The notes beneath the pieces are model-generated. The model saw only the letters and a program-made list of their open reading frames with translations, had not been told where the DNA came from and did not search any database. Of a DNA stretch of 64,000 bases, positions 1-8,377 are shown in pieces. The position numbers and the translations under genes are program-made. This stretch comes from Halobacteriovorax sp. JY17. Its GTDB lineage: Bacteria > Bdellovibrionota > Bacteriovoracia > Bacteriovoracales > Bacteriovoracaceae. Position 1 is the stretch's first letter, and every line of letters begins with the position of its first letter. Where the stretch lies: contig NZ_NJER01000002.1 in NCBI RefSeq assembly GCF_002753895.1, positions 186,001-250,000 of the forward strand, read 5' to 3'.

Positions 1-385
1 TCAATTCATCAATCACTTCGCAGACTTTCTTTAATTGTTTTTCATTGTCTAAAATGAGAAGGGAAGATTCAGAGTGATTTATAATATAGCTTATTTCGTC
101 ATCAGTGTAGGTTGGATAGATCGGTACAACTGTTGCGTTTAAGCAGAGGCACGACAGATCATAAATATTCCAAATGTAGGATGTGTCAGCGAGAATAGAA
201 ACTTTGTCGTTTGGTCTAAGTCCAATTTCTTCGAGTGCCGTAGTTATCTTTGAAATATACTCATAGTATTCATGTGTATTTAAAGTTGTAACCTTATTGT
301 TCTTTATCCATCCAATAGCCTTTGATTGAGAGTTTGTTTTGTACTTATTAAAGAGTAGTGATGGAATATTTTTTTTAATTATCAT
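1..385 (-). CDS. Long-chain acyl-CoA synthetase, N-terminal part (partial)
   Basis: The reverse strand reads from an ATG at 385 off the left edge of the window, giving 128 residues without a stop. The translation begins MIIKKNIPSLLFNKY and holds stretches typical of the N-terminal part of AMP-forming acyl-CoA synthetases (FadD/FAA1 type), such as VSILADTSYIWNIYDLSCL followed by VVPIYPTYTDDEI. The family activates fatty acids to acyl-CoA with ATP. The P-loop and adenylate-binding motifs lie outside the window, so substrate class is inferred. A thiolase gene near 46 kb would act in the same broad pathway but is far away. Confidence 0.75.
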   Translation of the reverse strand, partial: MIIKKNIPSLLFNKYKTNSQSKAIGWIKNNKVTTLNTHEYYEYISKITTALEEIGLRPNDKVSILADTSYIWNIYDLSCLCLNATVVPIYPTYTDDEISYIINHSESSLLILDNEKQLKKVCEVIDEL

Positions 386-493
386 TTATTAAATGTCCTC
401 TAGAAACTATTTAGAAAAATCAGTTACTTATCAAATTAATTTATACTTCTAATTTTAATATATCTAAGGAGGAAAAGGAAATAGGAGAAAGTT

Positions 494-745
494 TTGGATG
501 AAATAATAGTTATTTCAATTTGTGAAAAGGCCATCAACAAAAAGAGACCTACTGGTTATGAATTTCACTTTAAGGGATACTTTAGAGGAGAGAGGATCAA
601 CAAAATAAATGTAAAGACACAGTGGAGTCTTTCGCTCGGAGAAGAGTATCTCTTACTGCTTTCTGTGGATAAGGTCATTTCAAATTGTCTAAACACTGAA
701 CTAATAAAGTCTACAGAGTTAAAAAAAATTAATTTTCCCAACTAG
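494..745 (+). CDS. Small conserved-looking protein of unknown function
   Basis: An 83-residue ORF that starts with TTG. The TTG is supported by AGGAGA about 6 bases upstream; the only nearby ATG (498) is in another frame and is closed at once by a stop. The middle (GYEFHFKGYFRGERINKINVKTQ to LGEEYLLLLSVDKV) alternates polar and hydrophobic residues as in a small beta-barrel of the OB type, but no family is recognised. It has no signal peptide or membrane segment. It sits 31 bases before the next small ORF on the same strand and may be cotranscribed with it. Confidence 0.55.
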   Translation: MDEIIVISICEKAINKKRPTGYEFHFKGYFRGERINKINVKTQWSLSLGEEYLLLLSVDKVISNCLNTELIKSTELKKINFPN

Positions 746-776
746 TAGTTATGTTATTATTGTTTAGGGAGTCTGT

Positions 777-1028
777 ATGGAAATGACTATTGAAGAGCTG
801 GCCTTAGGGGAAAGAAAATTCTTACATGAATTAAGTAATCAAATTGTTGTGGCACAAGGAATGAGTAATGTTGCTTTAAGGAATCTTCAGATTAGTGATG
901 ATCTTGATTCTCTGGACCCTAAGACTATTGATAAGCTTGAAAAATCAGTTAATGCTATTAATAAGATGATTATTTTGGTGAAAGAGCGTAGAGGAGTTCT
1001 ACACTCTTTAAGTAGTAAGACTATTTAA
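777..1028 (+). CDS. Small all-helical protein with a histidine-kinase-like H-box
   Basis: An 83-residue ORF with no membrane segment. The part from about residue 12 (ERKFLHELSNQIVVAQGMSN) looks like the first helix of a dimerisation/phosphoacceptor domain, with His17 in the place of the phosphorylated histidine. A second helix (about 47-75) would complete a two-helix DHp hairpin. No ATPase domain is present, so if the reading is right it is a phosphotransfer or anti-kinase protein, not a kinase. Its 3' end overlaps the convergent gene by 8 bases. The assignment rests on pattern only. Confidence 0.55.
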   Translation: MEMTIEELALGERKFLHELSNQIVVAQGMSNVALRNLQISDDLDSLDPKTIDKLEKSVNAINKMIILVKERRGVLHSLSSKTI

Positions 1029-1422
1029 CTTTAACGTTAACCTTGTCTCCAATCATAAAACCGCCAATATCATATACTTTTAGATCTTTTCCAACATAGC
1101 TATCTTTTAAAGTCGCAATTGCTGTATCTTTTTCAGTATGAAGAACTTCTAGCTCTCCAATCTTTACTTGATATTGATAACGTTGTTTTGTTTCATATGG
1201 ATCAAGTCTTGATATCGTTCTGTAAACATCGAGTGTTGTTCCCGAATCGAGTCCTTGTTCACTACCAATATTAACGTAGAAATTCTTATTTACGACTTCG
1301 TTCGTGTATCCCATAGGTAAATCTTGAACAATACTAAAAATAATAAAATCACGCGCAAATGCCATACTTGCGGTAAACATAAAAATTAATATAGCGATAA
1401 TTTGCAGGTTTATCTTTTTCAT
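1021..1422 (-). CDS. Secreted protein of unknown function
   Basis: A 133-residue protein with an N-terminal signal peptide (MKKINLQIIAILIFMFTASMAFA, cleavage probably after AFA). The ATG at 1422 is chosen because GGGA lies just upstream; a TTG at 1434 would place that sequence inside the gene. The mature part is a mixed beta protein with a C-terminal IGDKVNV segment, as seen in periplasmic proteins that carry a short beta-barrel module. No family is recognised. A perfect inverted repeat ACCAAG-N5-CTTGGT at 1446-1462 lies in its upstream region. The gene stands alone and converges on the H-box gene. Confidence 0.6.
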   Translation of the reverse strand: MKKINLQIIAILIFMFTASMAFARDFIIFSIVQDLPMGYTNEVVNKNFYVNIGSEQGLDSGTTLDVYRTISRLDPYETKQRYQYQVKIGELEVLHTEKDTAIATLKDSYVGKDLKVYDIGGFMIGDKVNVKVK

Positions 1423-1445
1423 TACAATTCCCAAGTAGCAGGTTA

Positions 1446-1462
1446 ACCAAGGTTTTCTTGGT
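1446..1462. repeat. Inverted repeat upstream of the secreted protein gene
   Basis: ACCAAG at 1446-1451 and CTTGGT at 1457-1462 form a perfect 6-bp inverted repeat around GTTTT. It lies about 24-40 bases before the start codon at 1422 and could be a small leader hairpin or an operator. Confidence 0.35.
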
Positions 1463-1564
1463 CATACTTACTAATCGTAAGAAAAACTCATAAACTAAAA
1501 TGCTCAGGAGTTTTGATGGAATTGTGGGAAGAATGGTGGAGTTTTTTACCTAGTTAGTATGTGA

Positions 1565-1584
1565 AAGGGGCTACTTAGCCCCTT
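1565..1584 (-). terminator. Hairpin at the 3' end of the oligopeptide-binding protein gene
   Basis: AAGGGGCT at 1565-1572 pairs perfectly with AGCCCCTT at 1577-1584 around a 4-base loop. The stem overlaps the stop codon region of the minus-strand gene by two bases and is followed on that strand by TTTCAC, a weak T tract. Confidence 0.55.
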
Positions 1585-3307
1585 ACTTTTGATTCAGTCT
1601 CAGGTATTTAAAGTTGTTATATATAAGATCTGAGTGGCGGTAATTATTAAGTCTTTCATGATAGAGAATATAGTTTCTTGAATAATACTGCATGACCCAC
1701 GGTAAATCATGAACAATAATTCTTTCCATCTCTTTCATTATTTCAATTTTTTCTTCTCCATTTGGAAGAACTTTCATTTTATTAAACAATTTATCAAATT
1801 TTGCATTCGAGTAGAAAGTAGAGTTTGGGCCTGGTGCATGGTTCTTTGAAATTAAAAGTTGAAGAACATTTTCCGAATCTGGATAGTCTAATGCCCAACC
1901 ATCTTGCCAGAATTGAAGTTTCCCCTGCCTCGCTTTTTCTAAAAAAGCAGGAAAATTATTAAGAGCAACTTGGACTTTAATCCCTACTTTTCCAAGCTCT
2001 GATTTAACGAAGTCTGCTTGTTGTCTATTGGTTGCACTAACTCCTCTTACATCATAGGTTAGGGTTGGTAGTCCTTTTCCATTTGGGTAGCCAGCTTTCT
2101 TTAAAAACTCTTTTGCCTTTTCCATATTGTATTCATATGGAAGCTGTGATGAAGGATCATATCCAGGAATACCCGGAGGGTAGATAGAGTTAGATTTTTG
2201 ACCGATATTATTCGTGAATACTTTTATATATCTCTCTACATCAATGGCGTGTGCAATTGCTTTTCTGAGATTTAGATTTTTTCCTAGGAGTGGGTCCTGC
2301 ATGTTAAATGACAGCCACCAATATGTTAGAGTTGGAAAAATCTGCAATTTAATTTTTTCCTCCTGCAATTCCTTTGTTAAGTTCCCATTTGGATCAACTG
2401 CGGAGCTATAGTTATCTTTTGGAATAATAAGAAAATCAATCTTCTTCGCTTTAAAGTTTAACCATCTTGTTTGTGCTTCTTTGTAGACGTTATATTCAAC
2501 CTTATCGATAAATGGAATCACCTTTCCAGAGTCTTTTAAGAGATTTCTACTGTTGGCTATTCGATCCCCTTGTCCAGGGTAGAAGGACTTTCTATATTGG
2601 TCATTTTTAACTAGTCTTAATTTTGTTGAAGAAACCCATGAGTCTAATTTAAAAGGTCCTGTTCCTATAATCTTATCATTAAGATTATTTTCATACATCT
2701 CAATGGCCTCGATAGGCATTGGTGAAGTAAAGCTCATTGCTAGAGTATAGAGCATTTGAGGATAAGCTTCGTTAAGCTCAATTACTAACGTCTGATCGTC
2801 TATAGCCTTTAAGCCTTCAATATTTGTTCCCTTAAACTTTAAAAAATCTCTTCCTACAGTTTCACGAAATTTATTCAATCCTTTTATTTTCTGATCAAAT
2901 AACCACCAACCATTACTATTTGTTGGTAAGAAAGCTAGTCTCTTAATTTGATTTATAAAATCTTCTGCCTTAACAAAACGTGGATTTCCTTTAAATGCAG
3001 GATCATCGTGGTATTTAATTCCTTTTTTTATTTTAATTGTGTATTTCTTCCCATTATTTTCAACTAAGGGAAGACTTTCAGCTAAAAGTGGTTGAAGAGT
3101 GTAAGGGCGTTTTAAGTAGTGATATTCAAATAATTGCTCGTATCCTTGATAGACAATAGACGCAGATATTGTATCGTAACTATTAGCTGGATCTAGAGTT
3201 GAGATTTCTCCAGAAATAGAGACATTTAAAGTATTAGAGTCATCTTTCTTCTTACATGAAAAAATTAATAAAGCCGATATCAGTATTAGTAACTTTGCAA
3301 AATTCAT
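1583..3307 (-). CDS. ABC transporter oligopeptide-binding lipoprotein (family 5)
   Basis: A 574-residue solute-binding protein of the OppA/DppA class (SBP family 5). The N-terminus is a lipoprotein signal with the lipobox LIFSC, so Cys18 should be acylated and the protein anchored in an envelope membrane. Family hallmarks are visible: ISTLDPANSYDTISASIVYQGYEQLFEY near the start, GTGPFKLDSW near the middle, and LRKAIAHAIDVERYI plus WALDYPDSENVLQLL later. It would deliver peptides to an ABC permease, but no permease or ATPase genes lie beside it, so it may serve a remote transporter or work as an orphan. Peptide uptake fits a predator that feeds on digested prey protein, which is inference. Confidence 0.9.
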   Translation of the reverse strand: MNFAKLLILISALLIFSCKKKDDSNTLNVSISGEISTLDPANSYDTISASIVYQGYEQLFEYHYLKRPYTLQPLLAESLPLVENNGKKYTIKIKKGIKYHDDPAFKGNPRFVKAEDFINQIKRLAFLPTNSNGWWLFDQKIKGLNKFRETVGRDFLKFKGTNIEGLKAIDDQTLVIELNEAYPQMLYTLAMSFTSPMPIEAIEMYENNLNDKIIGTGPFKLDSWVSSTKLRLVKNDQYRKSFYPGQGDRIANSRNLLKDSGKVIPFIDKVEYNVYKEAQTRWLNFKAKKIDFLIIPKDNYSSAVDPNGNLTKELQEEKIKLQIFPTLTYWWLSFNMQDPLLGKNLNLRKAIAHAIDVERYIKVFTNNIGQKSNSIYPPGIPGYDPSSQLPYEYNMEKAKEFLKKAGYPNGKGLPTLTYDVRGVSATNRQQADFVKSELGKVGIKVQVALNNFPAFLEKARQGKLQFWQDGWALDYPDSENVLQLLISKNHAPGPNSTFYSNAKFDKLFNKMKVLPNGEEKIEIMKEMERIIVHDLPWVMQYYSRNYILYHERLNNYRHSDLIYNNFKYLRLNQK

Positions 3308-3371
3308 AATAATCCTTGGTTCATTAGAAATTTAACATAAATAATTTTGAGTGTGAACTTTGTTTAGTGGA

Positions 3372-3869
3372 TCATTTTGATTTGAGACTAATTAACTCGT
3401 CAAATAAGAACTTTATTTCTTCTAAATCGTGACCCTTTGTTAAGATATAGCGTATTAGCTTAAATCTTAGCTGGTCCATTCTTTCTTGGTCTTTCTCAAA
3501 GTCAATTGAGCGCATTTTTTTAGAGAGAAGAGTTAGGATTTGATCTCTTGTTGTAACTTTATATTCTTTGAAAACCTCGTTAATCTCTTCGATTGTAATT
3601 TGAATATGCTCTTCTTCTAATTTTGTTTGAATAAAACTTGGATGAAGACCTTTATGTATCAATCCCTTTACCTTTGCAGTGGTATAGGTCTCTTCCTTTA
3701 AATAACCTTTTTCGATAATTTCATCAACGGCGTCTTGGATATGTTCCTCGTCGTAACCTCTTGTCTTTAATTTAAGTTGAAGTTTATGTTTTGAATAATC
3801 TCTTTTTGTGAGTAGCTTTATAGCGTAGAGATAGGCTGTTTTTTGAGTAGAGAGTTCTTGATCTTTCAT
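3372..3869 (-). CDS. recX: Regulatory protein RecX
   Basis: A 165-residue, all-helical protein built from tandem three-helix RecX repeats. The segment LLTKRDYSKHKLQLKLKTRG is the characteristic first repeat, followed by EIIEKGYLKEETY. RecX binds RecA filaments and limits their activity. The gene lies 54 bases downstream of recA on the same strand, the standard recA-recX order, with a terminator-like hairpin between them that should reduce recX expression. Confidence 0.88.
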   Translation of the reverse strand: MKDQELSTQKTAYLYAIKLLTKRDYSKHKLQLKLKTRGYDEEHIQDAVDEIIEKGYLKEETYTTAKVKGLIHKGLHPSFIQTKLEEEHIQITIEEINEVFKEYKVTTRDQILTLLSKKMRSIDFEKDQERMDQLRFKLIRYILTKGHDLEEIKFLFDELISLKSK

Positions 3870-3874
3870 AGTCT

Positions 3875-3907
3875 AAAAATCAAGGGCCAGATATTCATCT
3901 GGGCCCT
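3875..3907 (-). terminator. Intrinsic terminator between recA and recX
   Basis: On the minus strand AGGGCCC-AGAT and ATCT-GGCCCT form a stem with one bulge and a 4-base loop (3883-3907), followed by TTGATTTTTAG. It sits after the recA stop at 3924 and before the recX start. In Escherichia coli recX is likewise expressed by read-through of a terminator behind recA. Confidence 0.75.
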
Positions 3908-3923
3908 GATTGTGTGATAGAAG

Positions 3924-5051
3924 TTATTGAATTACTTTTTCTGCTTTCTTTGATTTCTTTACTTTCTTTTCAACTGGGGCATCTTCTAGAATTTCACCAG
4001 TTGCTTCATCGATAATCTCTTCTTCCATTGCAATAAGACCATTCTTTGCGAGTACTTTATTTTTAATTTCTTCAAAGATTTCGGCATTCTCACTTAAGTA
4101 TGTTTTTGAGTTTTCTCTACCTTGTCCAATCTTTGCATTATTATAAGAGAACCAAGCTCCGGCTTTTTCTACAACACCATGTTCAACAGCTAGGTCTAGA
4201 ACATCTCCAGTCTTAGATATTCCTTCTCCATACATAATATCAAATTCAATTTGCTTAAATGGTGGAGCTACTTTATTTTTTACAATCTTTACTCTTGTTC
4301 TGTTACCAACGACTTGGTCACCATTTTTAATTGCACCAATTCTTCTAATATCAATTCTTACTGATGCGTAGAACTTAAGTGCATTACCACCTGTCGTTGT
4401 TTCAGGATTTCCAAACATAACACCAATTTTCATTCTTAATTGATTAATGAAAATTACTGTTGTGTTTGACCTTGAAATTGAACCCGTTAACTTTCTTAGA
4501 GCTTGGGACATAAGTCTTGCTTGAAGACCCATGTGAGAATCTCCCATGTCACCTTCAAGTTCAGCCCTTGGAGTTAGAGCAGCTACGGAGTCGACTATTA
4601 GTAGGTCAACGGCTCCAGAACGAACAAGCATATCAGCTATTTCTAAAGCTTGTTCACCTGAGTCTGGTTGAGATATAAGTGTGTTGGGAACGTCGACCCC
4701 AAGCTTCTCGGCATAATATGTATCTAAAGCATGTTCAGCATCAATGAAAGCAACTGTTCCACCAGCTTTTTGGCATTCAGCTGCCGCATGTAATGTAAGA
4801 GTTGTTTTACCAGAAGATTCTGGACCATATACTTCAATAATTCTTCCTTGAGGGATTCCACCAACACCTAGAGCAAGGTCAAGTCCAAGACATCCAGTAG
4901 AAATAGCAGGTACTTTTTCTAATTTAGTTCCAGCATCTAATTTCATGATTGCACCTTTACCAAATTGTTTTTCAATAGTGGCTAGGGCCAGGTCGAGCGC
5001 TTTAGTCTTGTTCGCATCAGTTGATGGTGTGTTTGTTGTTTTTGAAGCCAT
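3924..5051 (-). CDS. recA: Recombinase RecA
   Basis: A 375-residue RecA, slightly longer than typical because of short additions at both ends. The Walker A motif GPESSGKT is at residues 76-83. The Walker B region [10 protein letters not shown], the DNA-binding loop area [20 protein letters not shown] and [22 protein letters not shown] are all present, so the protein should be active in homologous recombination and DNA repair. The C-terminus is lysine and glutamate rich. It forms a minus-strand group with pgpA upstream and recX downstream. A possible promoter and four 9-bp repeats lie upstream. Confidence 0.98.
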   Translation of the reverse strand: MASKTTNTPSTDANKTKALDLALATIEKQFGKGAIMKLDAGTKLEKVPAISTGCLGLDLALGVGGIPQGRIIEVYGPESSGKTTLTLHAAAECQKAGGTVAFIDAEHALDTYYAEKLGVDVPNTLISQPDSGEQALEIADMLVRSGAVDLLIVDSVAALTPRAELEGDMGDSHMGLQARLMSQALRKLTGSISRSNTTVIFINQLRMKIGVMFGNPETTTGGNALKFYASVRIDIRRIGAIKNGDQVVGNRTRVKIVKNKVAPPFKQIEFDIMYGEGISKTGDVLDLAVEHGVVEKAGAWFSYNNAKIGQGRENSKTYLSENAEIFEEIKNKVLAKNGLIAMEEEIIDEATGEILEDAPVEKKVKKSKKAEKVIQ

Positions 5052-5109
5052 TTTTTCTTACTCCTGCATTAATTATTGAAATGTGTGATTACGTAACGCT
5101 ATCACTTCT

Positions 5110-5140
5110 ATTATCGTTAAGCACGACGAAACTTGTGCAA
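5110..5140 (-). promoter_or_regulatory. Possible recA promoter
   Basis: On the minus strand TTGCAC (5135-5140) and GATAAT (5110-5115) are separated by 19 bases, which is long for a sigma-70 promoter. An imperfect GCAC...GTGC inverted repeat lies in the spacer, and the palindrome TTACGTAA lies at 5089-5096 between promoter and start codon. Either could be an operator. Assignment is tentative. Confidence 0.35.
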
Positions 5141-5245
5141 AAAAATTCTCTTTATTGAAATTCAAGTGCTTGTAATTAATGATTTTAATACAGACACATT
5201 CCAATATGTTCCAAACTTATTGATCAGTTTATATATTCTATTGTT

Positions 5246-5294
5246 TGCGTAAGTGGTGCGTAAGTCAAGAACAAAATGCGTAAGTTGCGTAAGT
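5246..5294. repeat. Four direct copies of TGCGTAAGT upstream of recA
   Basis: The 9-mer TGCGTAAGT occurs at 5246-5254, 5257-5265, 5277-5285 and 5286-5294. Start-to-start spacings are 11, 20 and 9 bases, close to whole turns of the helix, so the copies face roughly the same side of the DNA. They fill the gap right after the pgpA stop codon and lie about 195-245 bases upstream of recA. They look like binding sites for a regulator, which is inferred. Confidence 0.75.
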
Positions 5295-5783
5295 TTAAAT
5301 GATGCCGAGCGAATTAATGGCTAAGTAGCTGAATCCTGCAAAAAAGCCGCTGATAATATCATCTAAAATAGTCCCTGCTCCATGTTTTACTTTCTTGTCG
5401 AAATAGCTTGCGGGCCATATTTTCACAATATCAAAGAATCGAAACAGAGCGAAAATTACTATATAATGTACTACCGATTGGTTTTGCAGAAAAAGCCAAG
5501 TTGTTGCGATGCCTAGGGATTCATCAATTACAATCCAAGAAGGATCATGTAGGTTGTAGGTTCTTTGAGTGAAGTCAGCTACGAAACATGCTCCAGCTGT
5601 CGCTATAACAAGAAATGGAATGTACATAAAGAATGGAGCGCCAAGAGTTCCAAGTCCGTAAAGGAAAGGCATAGTCACAAGAGTGCCAAATGTTCCTGGG
5701 GCCCAAGGAAAAAAGCCTGAACCAAATACTGAGAGGAATAAAATATCTATGTTTTTGACACTAGGCTTATTTTTTTCTGACAT
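5295..5783 (-). CDS. pgpA: Phosphatidylglycerophosphatase A
   Basis: A 162-residue integral membrane protein of the PgpA family, which dephosphorylates phosphatidylglycerol phosphate in phospholipid synthesis. The family motifs are seen in order: GSGFFPWAPGTFGTL near residue 20, DPSWIVIDESLG in the middle with its acidic residues, and FRFFDIVKIWPASYFDKKVKHGAGTILDDIISG, the conserved C-terminal signature. About four membrane segments are predicted by eye. It is the first gene of a pgpA-recA-recX group; pgpA often neighbours recA in bacteria. Confidence 0.92.
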   Translation of the reverse strand: MSEKNKPSVKNIDILFLSVFGSGFFPWAPGTFGTLVTMPFLYGLGTLGAPFFMYIPFLVIATAGACFVADFTQRTYNLHDPSWIVIDESLGIATTWLFLQNQSVVHYIVIFALFRFFDIVKIWPASYFDKKVKHGAGTILDDIISGFFAGFSYLAINSLGII

Positions 5784-5826
5784 GAGTTCATGGTATTTTA
5801 TTTTACACTTTAAGGAAATAGATTAA

Positions 5827-7053
5827 ATGGTAAGACCAGATTATTTATCAAATTATATGTTCGATTGGGAAATCCTAGACGTAGTTGTTGGTGGAAGATC
5901 AGCGCTCGATTCTAAGTTCTTTGTATCTCCACTAATGGGCTCTGAGCAGGTAAACCAGTTTTTGAAAGGATATGGGCTTGATCCTAATGATCCTGTTAGT
6001 AAGGCAGAGCTATTTGGTAACTTCCAAGAGGCAATGCAGTTTGTAAGAAGATACTTTTTAAAAGAAGGCAATAATGAAGGCCTCGATTTAAAAATTCCAA
6101 ACTCTCTTTACATGATCACCGATGTGGGTGAGCTTCTAACAATGGCAACTGGTCAGAAGGAAGGCATAGAGAGAGAAGATGAACTTTGGGCAGAAATAAT
6201 TCTAAAAGTGATGCACACAATTCTTCATGTTGATAAAGATTTAAGATCAACTTATTTTTCTGTCATACAAACACAGATATTTGATAAATTTTATAAATAT
6301 ATTTCAAGGGACGCAGATAGCCTCTATCTTTCCAATGGTGTTGAGAAAATAAAGTTAGTCGATTTTGAAACGAAATCTAAGAAAGCTAGAGAGAGTGTAA
6401 TTATTAAACTCCTCCATAAAGTTGAAAATGTTGCAGAAGAACTTTTTGATAGAGTCGGTGTTCGCTTCATTACAGAAACAAAGTTTGACGCCTTGAGAGT
6501 TGTTAATTTTCTTGTTAGAGAAAATATTATTATTCCACATAATATAAAGCCAAGTAGATCAATCAACACACTCGTTAATTTACAAGAATTAAAAGAAAAA
6601 TATCAAAATATAATTAAAATGAGTCTGCGTAATGATCTTGCTGAAGATAGATTTATTAATGCAATTGAAAGAGAGATTGCTGAGAGTGAGTCATCAATTG
6701 ATCAAGATAGAAATAAACATACTTCTAAAAAATATAAGGCCATTCAATTTACTTGTAGGCAGTTAATCAAATATAAGAATCCTTTCTTTAAAGAATTTAG
6801 TGCTGTGAGAAAAGCTGCTAAAGAAGATAAAGAGAGTGAGCTTGCAAAGAGTATAATGAACTTAGACTTATCTATGATCGCTCGTGATGTGAGGTTCTTC
6901 TATCCTTTTGAAGTGCAAATTGCAGACCTCAAGTCGCATAAGGAAAACACTGAAGGGGAAGCCTCTCATGCTGAATACAAGAAAGCGCAAACGCGATCGG
7001 CAATGAAGAGAGTTTTTGGGAGCTTAATTAAATATAAGAATTTAGAGGCCTAG
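5827..7053 (+). CDS. RelA/SpoT-like nucleotidyltransferase-fold protein, function unknown
   Basis: A 408-residue soluble protein. The central part, from about residue 200, resembles the (p)ppGpp synthetase fold: DRVGVRFITETKFDALRVVNFL matches the DLxGvRii...D...v segment of RelA/SpoT, KKYKAIQFTCRQL matches the GYxaiH strand, and FPFEVQI followed by EASHAEYKK matches the EVQI...H.AEY element. The N-terminal 200 residues contain no HD hydrolase motif. I believe similar proteins occur in Bdellovibrio and myxobacteria, but I cannot check this. Product and substrate are unknown. It is divergent from pgpA and overlaps the next convergent gene by 4 bases. Confidence 0.6.
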   Translation: MVRPDYLSNYMFDWEILDVVVGGRSALDSKFFVSPLMGSEQVNQFLKGYGLDPNDPVSKAELFGNFQEAMQFVRRYFLKEGNNEGLDLKIPNSLYMITDVGELLTMATGQKEGIEREDELWAEIILKVMHTILHVDKDLRSTYFSVIQTQIFDKFYKYISRDADSLYLSNGVEKIKLVDFETKSKKARESVIIKLLHKVENVAEELFDRVGVRFITETKFDALRVVNFLVRENIIIPHNIKPSRSINTLVNLQELKEKYQNIIKMSLRNDLAEDRFINAIEREIAESESSIDQDRNKHTSKKYKAIQFTCRQLIKYKNPFFKEFSAVRKAAKEDKESELAKSIMNLDLSMIARDVRFFYPFEVQIADLKSHKENTEGEASHAEYKKAQTRSAMKRVFGSLIKYKNLEA

Positions 7054-7934
7054 GCTCTCTTTATAAAAGCTTCTATCCGCGAGTTAGTCAGTTCTGGAAA
7101 ATCTATTTGAGGGACATGGCTTCCATCTTTTAAAATATATAATTTAGAGTTCGGTAAGTATTGGTGAAGTATCCTCTGCAAATAGTTTGGAATAACTTTG
7201 TCTGAATCTCCTCCTATAATAAGTGTTGGTGTGAGGATATTCTCAAGTGATGAAATAATATCGTGCTCTTTCATCTGTTCCAAAAGGTGAAAGAAAATAT
7301 CCTTTGGAAGCTCACTTATTTTCTTCATATATACTTGGACAAATGAGTCTTCTACTTTCTTAGTATTAAATCCACCGTCGAGAACAATCTTTCTCGCAAT
7401 TGGATTTTTATAAGAGTTCTTCCATATAAACTCAAATATTCTTGGTCTAGTCTTTGCAAATTTCTGTAGGAAAGGTGAGGCAACATCAACAACATTTGAG
7501 TCGAACATAATATCCTGAGGAGGAAGTACTGTCCCTGAAATTAAAATTGATTTATAAATTGCATTTGGATAATTTTTAGCAAATTCAAGAGTGACATTCA
7601 CTCCCATACTATGACCTATCATAATTGGTTTAGTTATTGTAAGTATGTCGAGAACACCTTTTAGATCGGAGGTTATATTCTTAAAGGTACAACTTTCAAT
7701 TTGATCTTGCCCGGAAGAGCTGTAGTGTGCACGGTAATCATGTATAAGAATCTTATATCCTAAATCGTCAAAATATTTTTCTTGAGGAGTGAAGTGACTT
7801 CTATTGCAAACAAGTCCGTAGTTAAAAACAATAACTTCTTCATCTAAAGCTAGCTCCTCTCTCTTAAAGTTTGTAAGATAGAATATTCGAGTGCCGTCTT
7901 GAGCGTAATAGTAGTCAGGGAATTCATTTTTCAT
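7050..7934 (-). CDS. Alpha/beta hydrolase
   Basis: A 294-residue alpha/beta-hydrolase-fold protein. The nucleophile elbow GHSMG puts Ser at 109; the likely acid is in GGDSDKVIP near residue 249, and the base is the His in DGSHVPQIDFP near residue 276. FNYGLVCNRSHF provides the oxyanion-hole region. The order and spacing of the triad fit lipase/esterase or haloperoxidase-like members. No signal peptide is seen, so it is cytoplasmic; the substrate cannot be read from sequence. It overlaps the upstream FHA-like gene by 11 bases and ends the greA-recG operon. Confidence 0.85.
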   Translation of the reverse strand: MKNEFPDYYYAQDGTRIFYLTNFKREELALDEEVIVFNYGLVCNRSHFTPQEKYFDDLGYKILIHDYRAHYSSSGQDQIESCTFKNITSDLKGVLDILTITKPIMIGHSMGVNVTLEFAKNYPNAIYKSILISGTVLPPQDIMFDSNVVDVASPFLQKFAKTRPRIFEFIWKNSYKNPIARKIVLDGGFNTKKVEDSFVQVYMKKISELPKDIFFHLLEQMKEHDIISSLENILTPTLIIGGDSDKVIPNYLQRILHQYLPNSKLYILKDGSHVPQIDFPELTNSRIEAFIKRA

Positions 7935-8349
7935 GATATTTTAGCTTCTCGAGATGAATAAATTCTTGCTCAATATAGATTAATATTTGTTCAATTTCCG
8001 GAGATTCTTCAATTCTCTTCTTGTATAGATTGTCGATGTCTGTCATTGGGTCTATATGACTATATTCAAATGCAGAAATTTTGAAATGAAATTCCTTACA
8101 TCTTAATTCATCGCCTATGTTAAGAGATTTTTTGCCGGATATTTTCTTTCCATTTATATTGTAAAAAACTCCGGCGACAATATTTTCAATGTATAACTTA
8201 TCTCTTTCAACAGAAAGTTTAAAGTTATCAAAAGAGGGGTCTGTTAGATTATATTTACTAGATTTTCCAAATAAGAAAATATTACCATAGTTCTTATGGT
8301 GGCCTAGAAGATAGGGATTAATCGAATTTAATACTTCTATTTTAATCAT
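7924..8349 (-). CDS. FHA-domain-like protein
   Basis: A 141-residue protein. Residues about 20-95 follow the forkhead-associated pattern: a GNIFLFGKSSKYNL strand pair, a variable middle, then VFYNINGKKISGKKSLNIGDELRCKEFHFKIS, which matches the NG..l..g....L..GD.i..g...f end of FHA domains. The usual GR...N and S..H phosphothreonine-binding residues are not clear, so phosphopeptide binding is uncertain. The C-terminal 40 residues are helical and charged. It sits between recG and a hydrolase gene. Confidence 0.6.
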   Translation of the reverse strand: MIKIEVLNSINPYLLGHHKNYGNIFLFGKSSKYNLTDPSFDNFKLSVERDKLYIENIVAGVFYNINGKKISGKKSLNIGDELRCKEFHFKISAFEYSHIDPMTDIDNLYKKRIEESPEIEQILIYIEQEFIHLEKLKYHEK

Positions 8350-8377
8350 GAATCTATTTTAACAAATAATAGAAGGG

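Noticed and set aside
5089-5096. TTACGTAA as a Bdellovibrio-type LexA box before recA
   Set aside because: The described box is TTAC-N3-GTAA; here the spacer is missing. It is kept only as a possible operator of unknown type.
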